A DNA stretch of 64,000 bases from Vampirovibrio chlorellavorus (GTDB lineage: Bacteria > Cyanobacteriota > Vampirovibrionia > Vampirovibrionales > Vampirovibrionaceae): assembly GCA_001858525.1 (NCBI GenBank), contig LAPX01000014.1, positions 25,278 to 89,277 of the forward strand, read 5' to 3'. The notes beneath the pieces are model-generated. The model ran no database searches. It had not been told where the DNA came from and saw only the letters and a list, made by a program, of their open reading frames with translations. Positions 46,268 to 55,874 of the stretch are shown here, piece by piece. The number at the start of each line of letters is the position of its first letter. The first letter of the stretch is position 1. Position numbers and translations under genes: made by a program.

Positions 46268-49258
46268 TTAACCGCTGGTCCCAAGGCCCGTGGCCACGCC
46301 TTCAATACTGGAGACAATCACCCGGTGATAGGCTTCCAGCATGGGGCTGTTGGGATCATCCACATCCAGCTGGCGATATTTGGACAGCAAGCGCACCTGA
46401 ATGTAGTTTAGCGGATCCAGATACGGTTCTTTCAGCTCGATGGAGCGCTTCAGGAACTGCGATTCCGGCTCGCTTAACAAGGGCCGTCCGCTGATTTCCC
46501 GAATCATGCGCAAGGTCAGTTCGTATTCGGCTTCAATATCCTCCAGAATGGCCAGCGTGTTGGGCTGATCTTGCGCCAGACTGCAATAATAGCGGGCAAT
46601 GCTGAGATCCGTTTGCCGCAGAATGATTTCACTGTTTTCCAGAATGCTTTTTAAGAAATGCCACTGCTGATAGGTTTGTTGCAACACCGCGGTGTTTTGG
46701 GATGGATTTTCGGCCACAAAGCGAGAGAGTGCCGTGCCCAGCCCGTACCAGCCGGGAATAATTTGCCGGGACTGGAACCAGCGAAACACCCACGGAATGG
46801 CTCGCAGATCGCTGACGCTTTGAATGTTGCGCCGGTGACTGGGCCGGGAGCCGATTTTGACCAGTTCCACTTCTTTGGGGGTTACTTGCTCGAAGTATTC
46901 GATAAAGTGCGGGTTTTCGTGCACCAGACTGTTGTACTTACTGCGGGCGAAAGCGGACAACTGCTCGGCCAAACTTTCCCAGTGAGATGCCTGATCGGCT
47001 GAGACATCTTCAGGCTCCAGATTTTTCTGGATGATGGCATTCAGCAAACTTTCGCAGCGAGCTTGGGCTGTTTCCGGCACGTTGTAAAACCGGGACAATA
47101 CTTCTCCCTGCTCGGTGAGATCCTGCCCATAGCGCACCGTTTGGGGGGGCAAGGCTTGAATGGCGCGCTGGGCTGGGCCGCCGCCCCGGCCTAAATTGCC
47201 GCCCCGGCCATGGAAAAAACGCAGTTCCACTCCAGCCTCTTCGGCCACGGTCCACAGGACTTGCTGGGCCTTGTAAATGCTCCAGTTGCTGGTAAAGTAG
47301 CCCCCGTCTTTATTACTGTCGGAGTAGCCCACCATGATCATCTGCCGATTGCCCCGGCAAGCCAAATGCGCCCGGTAAGCCGGGTTGGCAAAAGCCGTTC
47401 GCATAATACCCACGGCGTTTTGCAAATCGGGAATGGTCTCAAACAGCGGAACAATGTCCATGTGGCTTTCGTAGCACTCTGCCTCACCGGGAGCCGTTAG
47501 CACCGGGTAAAACAAGCCCTGGGTTTTCATGACCAGCAAGGCCGAATACAAATCCAGCGGGGAAGAGGCCATGGTCAACACCAAATTCTGGCAAGCGTTG
47601 GGGCTGATAAATCGACGGGCCTTGTTGGCGGTATTCAGCATGCCCAGTAGGCGCTGAATGTACTGACGATCCTGCGGAGAATAGGGCAATTGCTCGCTTT
47701 CCCAATGCTGGGTGTTCACCACTTTGGGGGCCAGAATTTCAGCCGTCAGGGCCGCTTCCATGTGGTTGGCCGGATCGATCTTGGCTGCGGACAGAATGGC
47801 TTGAGCGGTCTGGTTAATATGACTGCTTTCTTCCCGCAGATCGATAGAGGCAAAGTGGAAACCGAAAATACGTATGGTTTGGCGAAGTTTATCCAGACGC
47901 ACTTGCACCGAGCGGTGATACCCTTTTTCGGCCAGACTTTGGCAAACCAAATCGAAATCCGCCAGTAAAGCTTGACTGTTGGGATAAATAAAGGGCGCGC
48001 TCAAATCCTGATCCGAGGACAGAAACACGTTGCGGTTCAGGGTGCGCTCCAGGCGCAAGGACATTAAATTTAGCTTCAGGCGGTAGGGTTCCCGTTCCAC
48101 CTGATCGGGGTAGTTGCGCACATCCAGCCGGGCCAGACGAAGCGCTTCCAAATCATTCAGAATGGAGGTTTTCAGGGCCTCGTTGATGCCCACCCGATGC
48201 CATGCGTGGCTAAACTGATCCAGCGTGGCCCGTAAATCGTCCACATAGCGACGCAAAATGGCCCGGTGCTGGCGCAATAATGCATCCGAAAACACATCCG
48301 GGTTCACAAAGGGATTCCCGTCCATGTCGCCGCCCACCCAGCTACCAAGCGTCATGACCGGTTCGGTGGAAAGCGTGGTGGGTTCCTGATAGTAAAAACT
48401 GAGGGCCTGATGCAATTTTTGGTGCACACTGGGCAGGGTTTCATACAGGGTGTGGGTCAGGTAGCTCAGGACCCGGCTGATTTCCTCGCTGGGTTCCGGC
48501 TTGGTCCACCGGCTGAACTGGGTGGCCCACAGCACTTCAATTTTTTCACTCAGCTGCACGAGTAACTGTTGTTGCTGAAAGGGGGACACATCCGGGGTGT
48601 GCATGGCTTGCAGAATGTAGAAAATATCTTTCTGGTGGTGCAGAATGGTCTGCCGCAAAATTTTGGTGGGATGGGCCGTAATGACCAGTCGCGCATTGAG
48701 CTTGGCGATGGTTGCTTCCAGCTTGGGCAAAGGCAGTTTGGCGTCTTTGGCTTTGCGGATGGCGGCCAAAATCCCTTGAGAGGCTTCCTGGTTGGCCGTG
48801 TTGAACTTTTCACTCTGATGGTACTCTTCGGCAATACCGGCCAACAGCAGGAACAACCGAAAAGCGGCCACGGCCTTGTGCAACTGGGCCCGCTGAGAGA
48901 GATCGTCCTTACCCTGCAATTCGTCCTCAATGACCCGATGAATGCGGTCCACACCAATTTGGCCGGATTGACGGCGGGCGTCTTTAGAGCCTTGACGCAG
49001 GGTTTCGATGAAGCGGTAAAAATCTTCGCCCTCATGCTCACAGATAATCAGGCCCAGTAAAGCCCCCAGTAGACGCACATCGTCCGTCAGGGCATCGCTG
49101 GTCTTGGTGCGAACGGCTTTTTCAAAATTGCCAGAACGCTCACCCTCTGTGCTGGGAGGCACAGGCAAGCTGTCCAGAATGGGGAGCTGTTGCCGGATGC
49201 GTAAATACAAATCCCTTTGGGATAGGAACGCGGTGGTTGGAATGTCTAAAATGCCCAT
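46268..49258 (-). CDS. ppc: Phosphoenolpyruvate carboxylase
   Basis: 996 residues from ATG 49258; the frame stays open further upstream into the SulP gene, but that sequence has no PEPC character. It carboxylates PEP with bicarbonate to oxaloacetate, refilling the TCA cycle and feeding aspartate-family amino acids. Catalytic His in ITAHPTK, PEP-binding GYSDSNKDGGYFTSNW, and FFHGRGGNLGRGGGP are clear, and the C-terminus has the usual short tail ending in Gly. Size is slightly above the bacterial average. Divergent from a SulP transporter. Confidence 0.97.
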   Translation of the reverse strand: MGILDIPTTAFLSQRDLYLRIRQQLPILDSLPVPPSTEGERSGNFEKAVRTKTSDALTDDVRLLGALLGLIICEHEGEDFYRFIETLRQGSKDARRQSGQIGVDRIHRVIEDELQGKDDLSQRAQLHKAVAAFRLFLLLAGIAEEYHQSEKFNTANQEASQGILAAIRKAKDAKLPLPKLEATIAKLNARLVITAHPTKILRQTILHHQKDIFYILQAMHTPDVSPFQQQQLLVQLSEKIEVLWATQFSRWTKPEPSEEISRVLSYLTHTLYETLPSVHQKLHQALSFYYQEPTTLSTEPVMTLGSWVGGDMDGNPFVNPDVFSDALLRQHRAILRRYVDDLRATLDQFSHAWHRVGINEALKTSILNDLEALRLARLDVRNYPDQVEREPYRLKLNLMSLRLERTLNRNVFLSSDQDLSAPFIYPNSQALLADFDLVCQSLAEKGYHRSVQVRLDKLRQTIRIFGFHFASIDLREESSHINQTAQAILSAAKIDPANHMEAALTAEILAPKVVNTQHWESEQLPYSPQDRQYIQRLLGMLNTANKARRFISPNACQNLVLTMASSPLDLYSALLVMKTQGLFYPVLTAPGEAECYESHMDIVPLFETIPDLQNAVGIMRTAFANPAYRAHLACRGNRQMIMVGYSDSNKDGGYFTSNWSIYKAQQVLWTVAEEAGVELRFFHGRGGNLGRGGGPAQRAIQALPPQTVRYGQDLTEQGEVLSRFYNVPETAQARCESLLNAIIQKNLEPEDVSADQASHWESLAEQLSAFARSKYNSLVHENPHFIEYFEQVTPKEVELVKIGSRPSHRRNIQSVSDLRAIPWVFRWFQSRQIIPGWYGLGTALSRFVAENPSQNTAVLQQTYQQWHFLKSILENSEIILRQTDLSIARYYCSLAQDQPNTLAILEDIEAEYELTLRMIREISGRPLLSEPESQFLKRSIELKEPYLDPLNYIQVRLLSKYRQLDVDDPNSPMLEAYHRVIVSSIEGVATGLGTSG

Positions 49259-49316
49259 GATGGCATCATAGCAAAAATAACCCTTCCGTTGGGACTTTAA
49301 AAAATGGGGAAATGTT

Positions 49317-49332
49317 ATACTTTTGAAAGTAT
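49317..49332. promoter_or_regulatory. 16-bp palindrome between ppc and the SulP transporter
   Basis: ATACTTT-TG-AAAGTAT, perfect 7-bp arms, 36 bases before the SulP start and 58 bases before ppc. It overlaps a TATACT-like box. Position suggests an operator for one or both genes. Confidence 0.5.
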
Positions 49333-49367
49333 CGGGGTAGCATCGACCAGGGGGGGGCAGGTTTAAA

Positions 49368-50930
49368 GTGGCCAGTGTGATTAAAAGACTTTCCGAATCG
49401 CCAGTCTTTGCCTCTACCTGGCCCAAAGATTTTCTAGCTTCTATTGTGGTGTTTTTGGTGGCTTTGCCACTGTGTCTGGGGATTGCTATTGCCTCGGGCG
49501 CTCCACCCATGACCGGGTTGGTCACTGGAATTATTGGGGGAATCGTGGTGGGTGGGCTGGCCGGTTCTCCCCTGCAGGTCAGTGGCCCGGCGGCGGGACT
49601 GGTGGCGCTGGTGGCCGAAATTATCACCGATTACCAAATGCAAGGCCTGGGCCTGATTCTCATGCTCTCTGGCGTTTTGCAAGCCCTGGCCGGTTTTTTA
49701 AAACTGGGGCAATGGTTTCGGGCCATTTCTCCGGCGGTCATTCAGGGCATGCTGGCCGGCATCGGGGTTTTAATTGCTGGCGGCCAGATTCACGTCATGC
49801 TGGATGTCACCCCGGAGAGCAACGGGCTGGCCAACATTTTGTCCATTCCGGACACCGTGGTCAAAGGCCTTTTCCCGCTGGAAAACGCCACCCATCATTG
49901 GGCAGCCATGATTGGGTTGATTTCTCTTTTGGTGATTACCCTGTGGAATATGTTGCCCGCCAAAGTCAAGCTGATTCCGGCCAGCTTAATGGCTGTGATT
50001 GCGGGCATGGTGATTGCCCAGTTGGTTAATTTACCCATCCGGTATGTGGAATTGCCGGGTAATATTCTAAGCGGCCTGACCCTGCCCACCCTCAGCAGCA
50101 TGACCTTGCTGACGGATCCGCAAGTGTGGGTTTGGATTATGACCATTGCCATTGTGGCCAGCGCGGAAACCATGCTCAGCGTGACGGCTGTGGATCATAT
50201 GCAGGATGGACCCCGAGCCCACTACGATAAGGAAATGATTGCCCAAGGGGTGGGCAATACCCTGTGCGGGCTGGTGGGTGCCTTGCCTATGACCGGTGTG
50301 ATCGTACGCAGTTCAGCCAACGTGCAGGCAGGCGCTAAAACCCATTGGTCGGCCATTTTACACGGTGTTTGGTTACTGGCACTGGTTAGTTTTTTCCCTT
50401 ATGTGTTGGAGTTGATTCCCACCGCCAGTTTGGCTGCCATTTTGGTCTATACCGGCTTGCGTTTAATCAGCATTAGCGCCGTTCGTCGGCTTTGGGCCAT
50501 TGGCAAAAGCGAGGTGCTGATTTACTGGGTCACCCTGGTCATGGTGGTTGGCAGCAATTTGCTGGAAGGAGTCATTGCCGGTTCCATCGTGGCCATTATC
50601 AAGCTGCTTTATACCTTGTCTGACTTGAAAGGTAAATCCGTGGAAAACGCGGATGGGAGCGTGAGTGTGTACCTGAAGGGCAGCGCCACCTTCCTGAGCT
50701 TGCCCAAGCTGGTGACCCTCCTGGAACATCAGCCCTTAGGTCGGCAGTTGACCATTTACATTGATGAGCTGAATTATTTTGATCACTCCTGCATGGAGGC
50801 TCTGGAGAGTCTGGAGCATCAGTACAATCTTTCCGGCGGCACCTTGACGGTGGAGTGGCAGGCCTTGCAGGACAAGCTACCCGGCAAAAAGCAGGCCTAT
50901 GTCAAAGGCGCCTCAACCAATCATCATTAA
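49368..50930 (+). CDS. SulP-family anion transporter with STAS domain
   Basis: 520 residues from GTG 49368. Ten or more membrane helices (about 20-410) show the SulP marks: FLASIVVFLVALPLCLGIAIASG, GLAGSPLQVSGPAAGLVALVAE and ALPMTGVIVRSSANVQAGAKTHWSA. The C-terminal STAS domain (about 430-510, IDELNYFDHSCMEALESLEH) is regulatory. Members carry sulfate, bicarbonate (BicA-like) or other anions, and sequence alone does not choose. Pairing with PEP carboxylase, which consumes bicarbonate, favours bicarbonate import. Related to SulP fusions with carbonic anhydrase. Confidence 0.9.
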   Translation: MASVIKRLSESPVFASTWPKDFLASIVVFLVALPLCLGIAIASGAPPMTGLVTGIIGGIVVGGLAGSPLQVSGPAAGLVALVAEIITDYQMQGLGLILMLSGVLQALAGFLKLGQWFRAISPAVIQGMLAGIGVLIAGGQIHVMLDVTPESNGLANILSIPDTVVKGLFPLENATHHWAAMIGLISLLVITLWNMLPAKVKLIPASLMAVIAGMVIAQLVNLPIRYVELPGNILSGLTLPTLSSMTLLTDPQVWVWIMTIAIVASAETMLSVTAVDHMQDGPRAHYDKEMIAQGVGNTLCGLVGALPMTGVIVRSSANVQAGAKTHWSAILHGVWLLALVSFFPYVLELIPTASLAAILVYTGLRLISISAVRRLWAIGKSEVLIYWVTLVMVVGSNLLEGVIAGSIVAIIKLLYTLSDLKGKSVENADGSVSVYLKGSATFLSLPKLVTLLEHQPLGRQLTIYIDELNYFDHSCMEALESLEHQYNLSGGTLTVEWQALQDKLPGKKQAYVKGASTNHH

Positions 50931-51035
50931 GGCCATCATCCATTCAAAATGATTTGAAAAGGGCACCCTAAAAACAACCCGCTTTCCGGCCTTGGTCAGT
51001 ACAACGAAAGCAGGTTTAGGCTGGATTAAGTTGGC

Positions 51036-52085
<1,050 letters not shown>

Positions 52086-52183
52086 CTATGGGGTTTTACG
52101 GTAGCAGGGCGGTTTAATTAATCGATTAGTCTACTCCGCTTTCTCCAATTGCGCCATTCTTGAGAAAAAGCCTTGTGCGTAGT

Positions 52184-52498
52184 ATGTTGGAAGGAGTGTC
52201 CATACAGTGCCTTGGCTCAAATGCCTCAGGCCACCATTTTGGAGTGTTTGTCGGCATGCTTGGTTTGCAGCAGAATCTGGAAATTACCCTAGTGGCTGTT
52301 CAGGCTGTCAGTATTCACGAGAGTCGATACTTTGATATCACCTATCAAGTGGCTGGGGATGCTCGCTTACAGACGCTTCGGGTGAACCCGGAGGCCTTTT
52401 ATGCCGACCCGCAGCCCGGTGATCGGGTCCTGGTAAATCTGTTGATGGGCAATATTATGGGCGCCAGCAAAATTAGCAGCCAGGCAAGTGGTGAATAG
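52184..52498 (+). CDS. Small hypothetical protein
   Basis: 104 residues from ATG 52184; the start is unclear. AAGGAG (52191-52196) is a strong ribosome binding site, but the only codon at the right distance is ATA 52202, so either a rare start or another initiation site is used. Beta-rich composition (VFVGMLGLQQNLEITLVAVQAVSIHESRYFDITYQV), no Cys cluster or signal peptide. No family recognised. Confidence 0.45.
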   Translation: MLEGVSIQCLGSNASGHHFGVFVGMLGLQQNLEITLVAVQAVSIHESRYFDITYQVAGDARLQTLRVNPEAFYADPQPGDRVLVNLLMGNIMGASKISSQASGE

Positions 52499-52609
52499 AT
52501 CGCACCACGCCGATTGTCCAGCTTTTTTGAGGATAAAGGGCGTTTGACTCAGCGGCAGGCGCTCCCGTCCAGTCTTTTTCAGGTTATTCAGCAGTAAAAG
52601 GAGACTCCT

Positions 52610-52825
52610 ATGCAGCGTTGTCCAGTTTGCAATGGCCGCACCCTGATGGTGGATGATCGCTACAAGTGCATGAATGCCCAATGTCAGGGCAGTACGCTGG
52701 AGGCAGTTCAGGAAGGGGTGTTTTGCCGCTGCGGGGAAGCCATGAGCTATCAGGGTGAAGACTCTTGGGGCCAGCCCAATTATATGTGCCTATACTGCAA
52801 AACGGTCAAGAGGATTGAGCGATGA
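52610..52825 (+). CDS. Small zinc-ribbon protein
   Basis: 71 residues; AAAAGGAG ahead of ATG 52610. Eight Cys in four pairs or near-pairs (RCPVCNG, KCMNAQCQG, FCRCG, MCLYCKT) suggest two zinc sites of rubredoxin/zinc-ribbon type. Possible roles are protein-protein contact, a nucleic-acid handler or metal handling. Its stop overlaps the start of the cupredoxin gene (ATGA at 52822-52825), so the two are translated together and may share a metal theme. Confidence 0.75.
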   Translation: MQRCPVCNGRTLMVDDRYKCMNAQCQGSTLEAVQEGVFCRCGEAMSYQGEDSWGQPNYMCLYCKTVKRIER

Positions 52826-53250
52826 GCGTCAGAAATTCAAGTGCCAAAAAACAGCTGATTCAGTTAAGAATGGGGCGCTTGTTGACACTGTTGACGGCGC
52901 TGTGCCTGGGCCTGGGTGGTCCCGCCTTGCTGATTGGCTGTGCCTCCAAGCCGGTAAAAGCCACCTCGCAGGCCGATGGGGTGCAAATGGTGCGAGTGGT
53001 GGTCAATCATGGGTATCAGCCTAGCCACATTGAAGCCAAGGCGGGCCAACCTCTTAAAATTGAATTCTACCGGGATGAAGAGCCCGGACAGCACAGTTGC
53101 GGCGAGGTTCTGGAAATTCCCGCTGAGCATGTCAAATTACCCCTGCCTTCCCGGGAAAGCCAGATTGTGGAAATCAAGCCCCAAGGTCCCGGAGAGATAG
53201 AGTTTCGCTGCGGGATGAACATGCTGAAAGGCAAGATTACTTTTCAGTAG
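52822..53250 (+). CDS. Cupredoxin-like lipoprotein
   Basis: 142 residues. An N-terminal signal with lipobox LIGC (Cys 40) marks a lipoprotein. The domain (about 52-142) reads VRVVVNHGYQPSHIEAKAGQPLKIEFYRDEEPGQHSCGEVLEIP and ends EFRCGMNMLKGKITFQ, a cupredoxin beta-sandwich pattern with Cys/Met ligands (HSC, RCGM). Such domains bind copper or sit beside copper pumps. Coupled to the zinc-ribbon gene. It converges with the matrixin gene, overlapping by 14 bases at the 3' ends. Confidence 0.82.
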   Translation: MSVRNSSAKKQLIQLRMGRLLTLLTALCLGLGGPALLIGCASKPVKATSQADGVQMVRVVVNHGYQPSHIEAKAGQPLKIEFYRDEEPGQHSCGEVLEIPAEHVKLPLPSRESQIVEIKPQGPGEIEFRCGMNMLKGKITFQ

Positions 53251-53992
53251 CCAGCGAGTTACTTGGGGTTTGAGGCCCATTTAAGGCTTCCAGCTTTGTT
53301 GGCAAACTCGTCTGAGCTGAAGCGGCGTAAAGATCTTCGCCTTTTTTCCAGTGCAGGCTGTACAGGCGCTGAATGGCTCGAACGTCTCGACTGGATAGTC
53401 TCGGTTGATAATTGCTTCCTTCGCGGTGCCATTTGCGAACGCCCACCATCATATCCGCCGGGTCGTTGCTGTGCCCGGAAATGCCCAGGGCGTGGCCCAG
53501 TTCGTGTAGGATGTTACCCTTGATATCGGCTTGTGGAATGTCCACGGTTTTAATTTCGATATCGGCATGGCCCACCCGGTAGGTGGTAAGACCTGCAATG
53601 CTGTTTTCGTCAAAGGCGGGAACCCAGTCGATGGTAATATCAGCCTCTGCCCGGTTTAAGGTGTACTGGTATTGCATGCGCCCTTGCAAGGCTTTTTGCC
53701 ATAATTGCAGGCTCTCTTCAATGTAGTCTTTGTAGTTTGCCTTGTAGAGAGACAACTTGCGGGGATGGGTTTCCACGTACACTTTCAGAGGCGCTTCCAG
53801 CGGCGCCAACAAACGAAAAATGCGCACAGACTGCCAGCTTTCTCCAAAGTGCAGGTCATACTCCTGACCGCTAGAGGCTTGCGTCATATAGGATGTACCC
53901 TGTTGGGCCAGGGCCGCGGATCGCAAACCGATTCCGCCCAAGCCAAATAGGGAGGCCATGAAAAGCCCGAGACAGGCTGTCCAGAACTTCAT
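53237..53992 (-). CDS. Exported matrixin-like zinc metalloprotease
   Basis: 251 residues. Signal peptide 1-29 (LGLFMASLFGLGGIGLRSAALAQ). The zinc site HELGHALGISGH (163-174) is complete, with Met-turn ADMM shortly after. A paralogue without a signal lies at 26916-27728; they share the LQLWQKAL/FELWSKV region and the zinc motif. Probably a secreted or periplasmic protease acting on surface proteins. Its leader (53993-54013) carries a 15-base match to the twin small-RNA block, ending six bases before ATG 53992. Confidence 0.88.
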   Translation of the reverse strand: MKFWTACLGLFMASLFGLGGIGLRSAALAQQGTSYMTQASSGQEYDLHFGESWQSVRIFRLLAPLEAPLKVYVETHPRKLSLYKANYKDYIEESLQLWQKALQGRMQYQYTLNRAEADITIDWVPAFDENSIAGLTTYRVGHADIEIKTVDIPQADIKGNILHELGHALGISGHSNDPADMMVGVRKWHREGSNYQPRLSSRDVRAIQRLYSLHWKKGEDLYAASAQTSLPTKLEALNGPQTPSNSLATEK

Positions 53993-53998
53993 TCACTC

Positions 53999-54013
53999 AC
54001 TTTCCACGCTTTA
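53999..54013 (-). promoter_or_regulatory. Predicted small-RNA pairing site in the matrixin leader
   Basis: The minus-strand leader reads TAAAGCGTGGAAAGT, fully complementary to ACTTTCCACGCTTTA inside both 37-nt blocks at 41633 and 41969. The pairing region includes GGAAAG of the likely ribosome binding site. Functional pairing is a hypothesis, but a chance 15-mer match in this window is improbable. Confidence 0.5.
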
Positions 54014-54190
54014 GCAATCGAATGTTTGTATTATTCCATATTTAAAATATAAAAACAATCTTAAGATTTTAAAATTCATATCCCTTAAAAATACATACTG
54101 AAATCGAATGCTGAGCTTGCAAGAGGAAGGCAGGTATCAGTCCCCAAATGGGCAGAAATTCGTTCGAGGCTCTAATCGCGAAGAATACAA

Positions 54191-54224
54191 AACAGGCTCG
54201 GCCAAACGGATGACCGAACCTGTT
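54191..54224 (-). terminator. Terminator of the LEA-like gene
   Basis: AACAGGCTCGG (54191-54201) and CCGAACCTGTT (54214-54224) form an 11-bp stem with one mismatch. On the minus strand it is followed by TTGTATTCTT. It lies about 25 bases past the stop at 54249. Confidence 0.7.
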
Positions 54225-54248
54225 GACGTGATAGCAGTTGTGAGATGT

Positions 54249-54689
54249 TTACTCTGCTTTTTTCCGTTTTTCCTTGGCCGATTGGACCAGTGCCTTATTT
54301 TCGCTTCGGGTAGCTTCCCAATTGCTCTTGTTACTGCTTCGGGTGCTTTCAATCAAGCCTTTATTTTCTTCCCGAGTGGCCTGCCGGTTGGCTTTGGCTT
54401 CTTTCTTGGCGGCTTCCATGTTAGCTCGTTTTTCAACTCTGGATAAGTCGCCGCTGCGGTTGGCTTCCATGGTTTCTTTCATCAATTGTTGGTTGGTTTG
54501 GTGGGTTTCCTTCCAATTATTGCGGGTTTCCTGATGGGTGCTTTGACGAGCTTCCTTATTCCCAGTGCGGGTTTCCATCCGGTTTTTTTTGATTTCATCG
54601 CGAGTCCCGTGTCCGGCCCAACTCGGTGTATTGGCAACCATCAGCACGCCAAGCAATACGGCGTATAAAGCCCAGTGATTTTTCATCAT
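54249..54689 (-). CDS. Exported, highly charged 11-residue-repeat (LEA-like) protein
   Basis: 146 residues; AAAGGG lies before ATG 54689. A signal peptide (about 1-25, ending PSWA) leads into a charged helical protein with no Cys. Period-11 units are visible near the C-terminus: ATREENKGLIE, STRSSNKSNWE, ATRSENKALVQ (three in a row, with T/R/N/K at fixed places). Earlier units are more degenerate. Hendecad repeats of this type mark group-3 LEA-like stress proteins and apolipoprotein-like helices. Proposed role: desiccation/membrane protection or envelope coating. The gene has its own terminator. Confidence 0.7.
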   Translation of the reverse strand: MMKNHWALYAVLLGVLMVANTPSWAGHGTRDEIKKNRMETRTGNKEARQSTHQETRNNWKETHQTNQQLMKETMEANRSGDLSRVEKRANMEAAKKEAKANRQATREENKGLIESTRSSNKSNWEATRSENKALVQSAKEKRKKAE

Positions 54690-55022
54690 TGCAATCCAAT
54701 CCCTTTCTATAACGTTTTATAAAGAAGCAAACAACGATAGATTTTTACAAACTGCCACTCAACCATAGGGTTGGCCCTTAAATACCAACCTCAATATAAT
54801 TTTAAACCAATCTTTCACAAAGCTTCATGCAAGCCTGTCAAAGGCCCTCTCTTTGAGGCTTCAGCGCTGCCCGGAACCGGTCGTCCTTATTACCAGTGGT
54901 GTTGGTTGTGAACTTTCCTTAAAGATGAGGTTTAGCAATTCGTAAAAGTGGAAATACAAGCTTGGAAAAGACGAAATATATTTGATTTTTTGCTATGAGG
55001 TAATTGGGCCCAAGGGGGTAAG
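54690..55022. other. Gene-free, AT-rich region
   Basis: 333 bases between two divergently oriented small genes. No open frame, hairpin or repeat with support was seen beyond promoter-type AT-rich stretches. Confidence 0.4.
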
Positions 55023-55028
55023 GTGACA

Positions 55029-55226
55029 ATGGCAAATTTGAATTGGTTAAAATCCTGTTCCCAAACAAATTTTTACCAGATGATACTGGCGGTAATTGTT
55101 CTAACTGTAGCCTACTTCAGCGTTTATGGCTTCCCTGGGAACAACCTGAAAGACCAATCGCCTTCGGCTATAAGCCCAGACAGTAGTTCAGCACAAAACC
55201 TGCATGTCTCTGGGGTGATGGCTTAA
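55029..55226 (+). CDS. Small membrane protein
   Basis: 65 residues from ATG 55029 (GTG 55023 is an alternative), with AAGGGGG upstream. One membrane helix (about 17-37, MILAVIVLTVAYFSVYGF) and a hydrophilic Ser-rich tail. No family recognised. It lies in an island of small genes. Confidence 0.5.
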   Translation: MANLNWLKSCSQTNFYQMILAVIVLTVAYFSVYGFPGNNLKDQSPSAISPDSSSAQNLHVSGVMA

Positions 55227-55297
55227 GCAAGTAAAAGTCCGGGTGTTGAACATGAATTGAAAAAGTGCTTGGTGCAATCCCGAATATTATCGCGAGA

Positions 55298-55333
55298 AAC
55301 AACCCAGTTTTGGCTTTTCAAAACTGGGTTGTT
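55298..55333. repeat. Perfect 15-bp hairpin
   Basis: AACAACCCAGTTTTG, 6-base loop GCTTTT, CAAAACTGGGTTGTT, without a mismatch. No T-run follows on either strand, so it is not a classical terminator. Possible RNA-stabilising element, processing site or protein-binding site. Confidence 0.75.
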
Positions 55334-55464
55334 AACGGCAACATTCAAATCGGTGGAGCCTATCCCACAAGGTACTCTTCAAAGGAAAAATACTTTGAGA
55401 ACAAATTGGATTGACTCTTTTCACCTGCGACTGCTCTCCGATTTGCCAACCCCTTTGCTAAAGT

Positions 55465-55481
55465 CAATCGGTAACCGATTG
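55465..55481. repeat. 17-bp palindrome
   Basis: CAATCGGT-A-ACCGATTG, perfect 8-bp arms around a single base. Size and form fit a dimeric regulator's operator. Confidence 0.5.
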
Positions 55482-55653
55482 AATGGGCTTTTCAGGAATT
55501 GACGTGATTACACCAAGCCACCTCTATATGGTAAATCTGCATCTGTTACGCACGATATAGTATATTAAGCATCGTTTAAAAACTTTAACAAATGACTGAT
55601 TTAACTACCTGGTGCTGCCAGTCTCTGGCCGAAGAGCACAGTCTCTCCGAGAT

Positions 55654-55821
55654 TTATTCCTCAAAATCTTCCAATCTTAAAAATTTGATTTCTTCATATT
55701 TGGGGATCTCAAAATCATTGGCATCTAAATTGCTTTGGGCGGGATAGCCGACTTGGGAGAAATAACCCCGGTTTTTGGTGCCAGCATGTTTTTTCTCGTA
55801 ACGTGCATTGGAAATAGCCAT
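55654..55821 (-). CDS. Predicted 55-residue protein
   Basis: AAAGGAGG lies 9 bases before ATG 55821, one of the best ribosome binding sites in the window, and the frame runs to TAA. The peptide starts MAISNARYEKKHAGTKNRG, basic at the front, and ends with an acidic tail (LRLEDFEE). No Cys, signal or membrane segment. No family recognised. A 20-codon frame upstream (55875-55937) shares the 16-base stretch TAAATTGCTTTGGGCG. Confidence 0.55.
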   Translation of the reverse strand: MAISNARYEKKHAGTKNRGYFSQVGYPAQSNLDANDFEIPKYEEIKFLRLEDFEE

Positions 55822-55874
55822 AAAATCCAACCTCCTTTTTCTCTGGTGAAACCTAAATTAATTATTGGATCGGT

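Larger units (their letters stand above)
55227..55653. other. Gene-free part of a small-gene island
   Basis: About 430 bases holding a 15-bp perfect hairpin (55298-55333) and a 17-base palindrome (55465-55481). Open frames here lack ribosome binding sites. Confidence 0.5.

Noticed and set aside
49259..49627. Upstream extension of the PEP carboxylase frame
   Set aside because: The extra 123 residues lack PEPC character and overlap the start of the divergent SulP gene.
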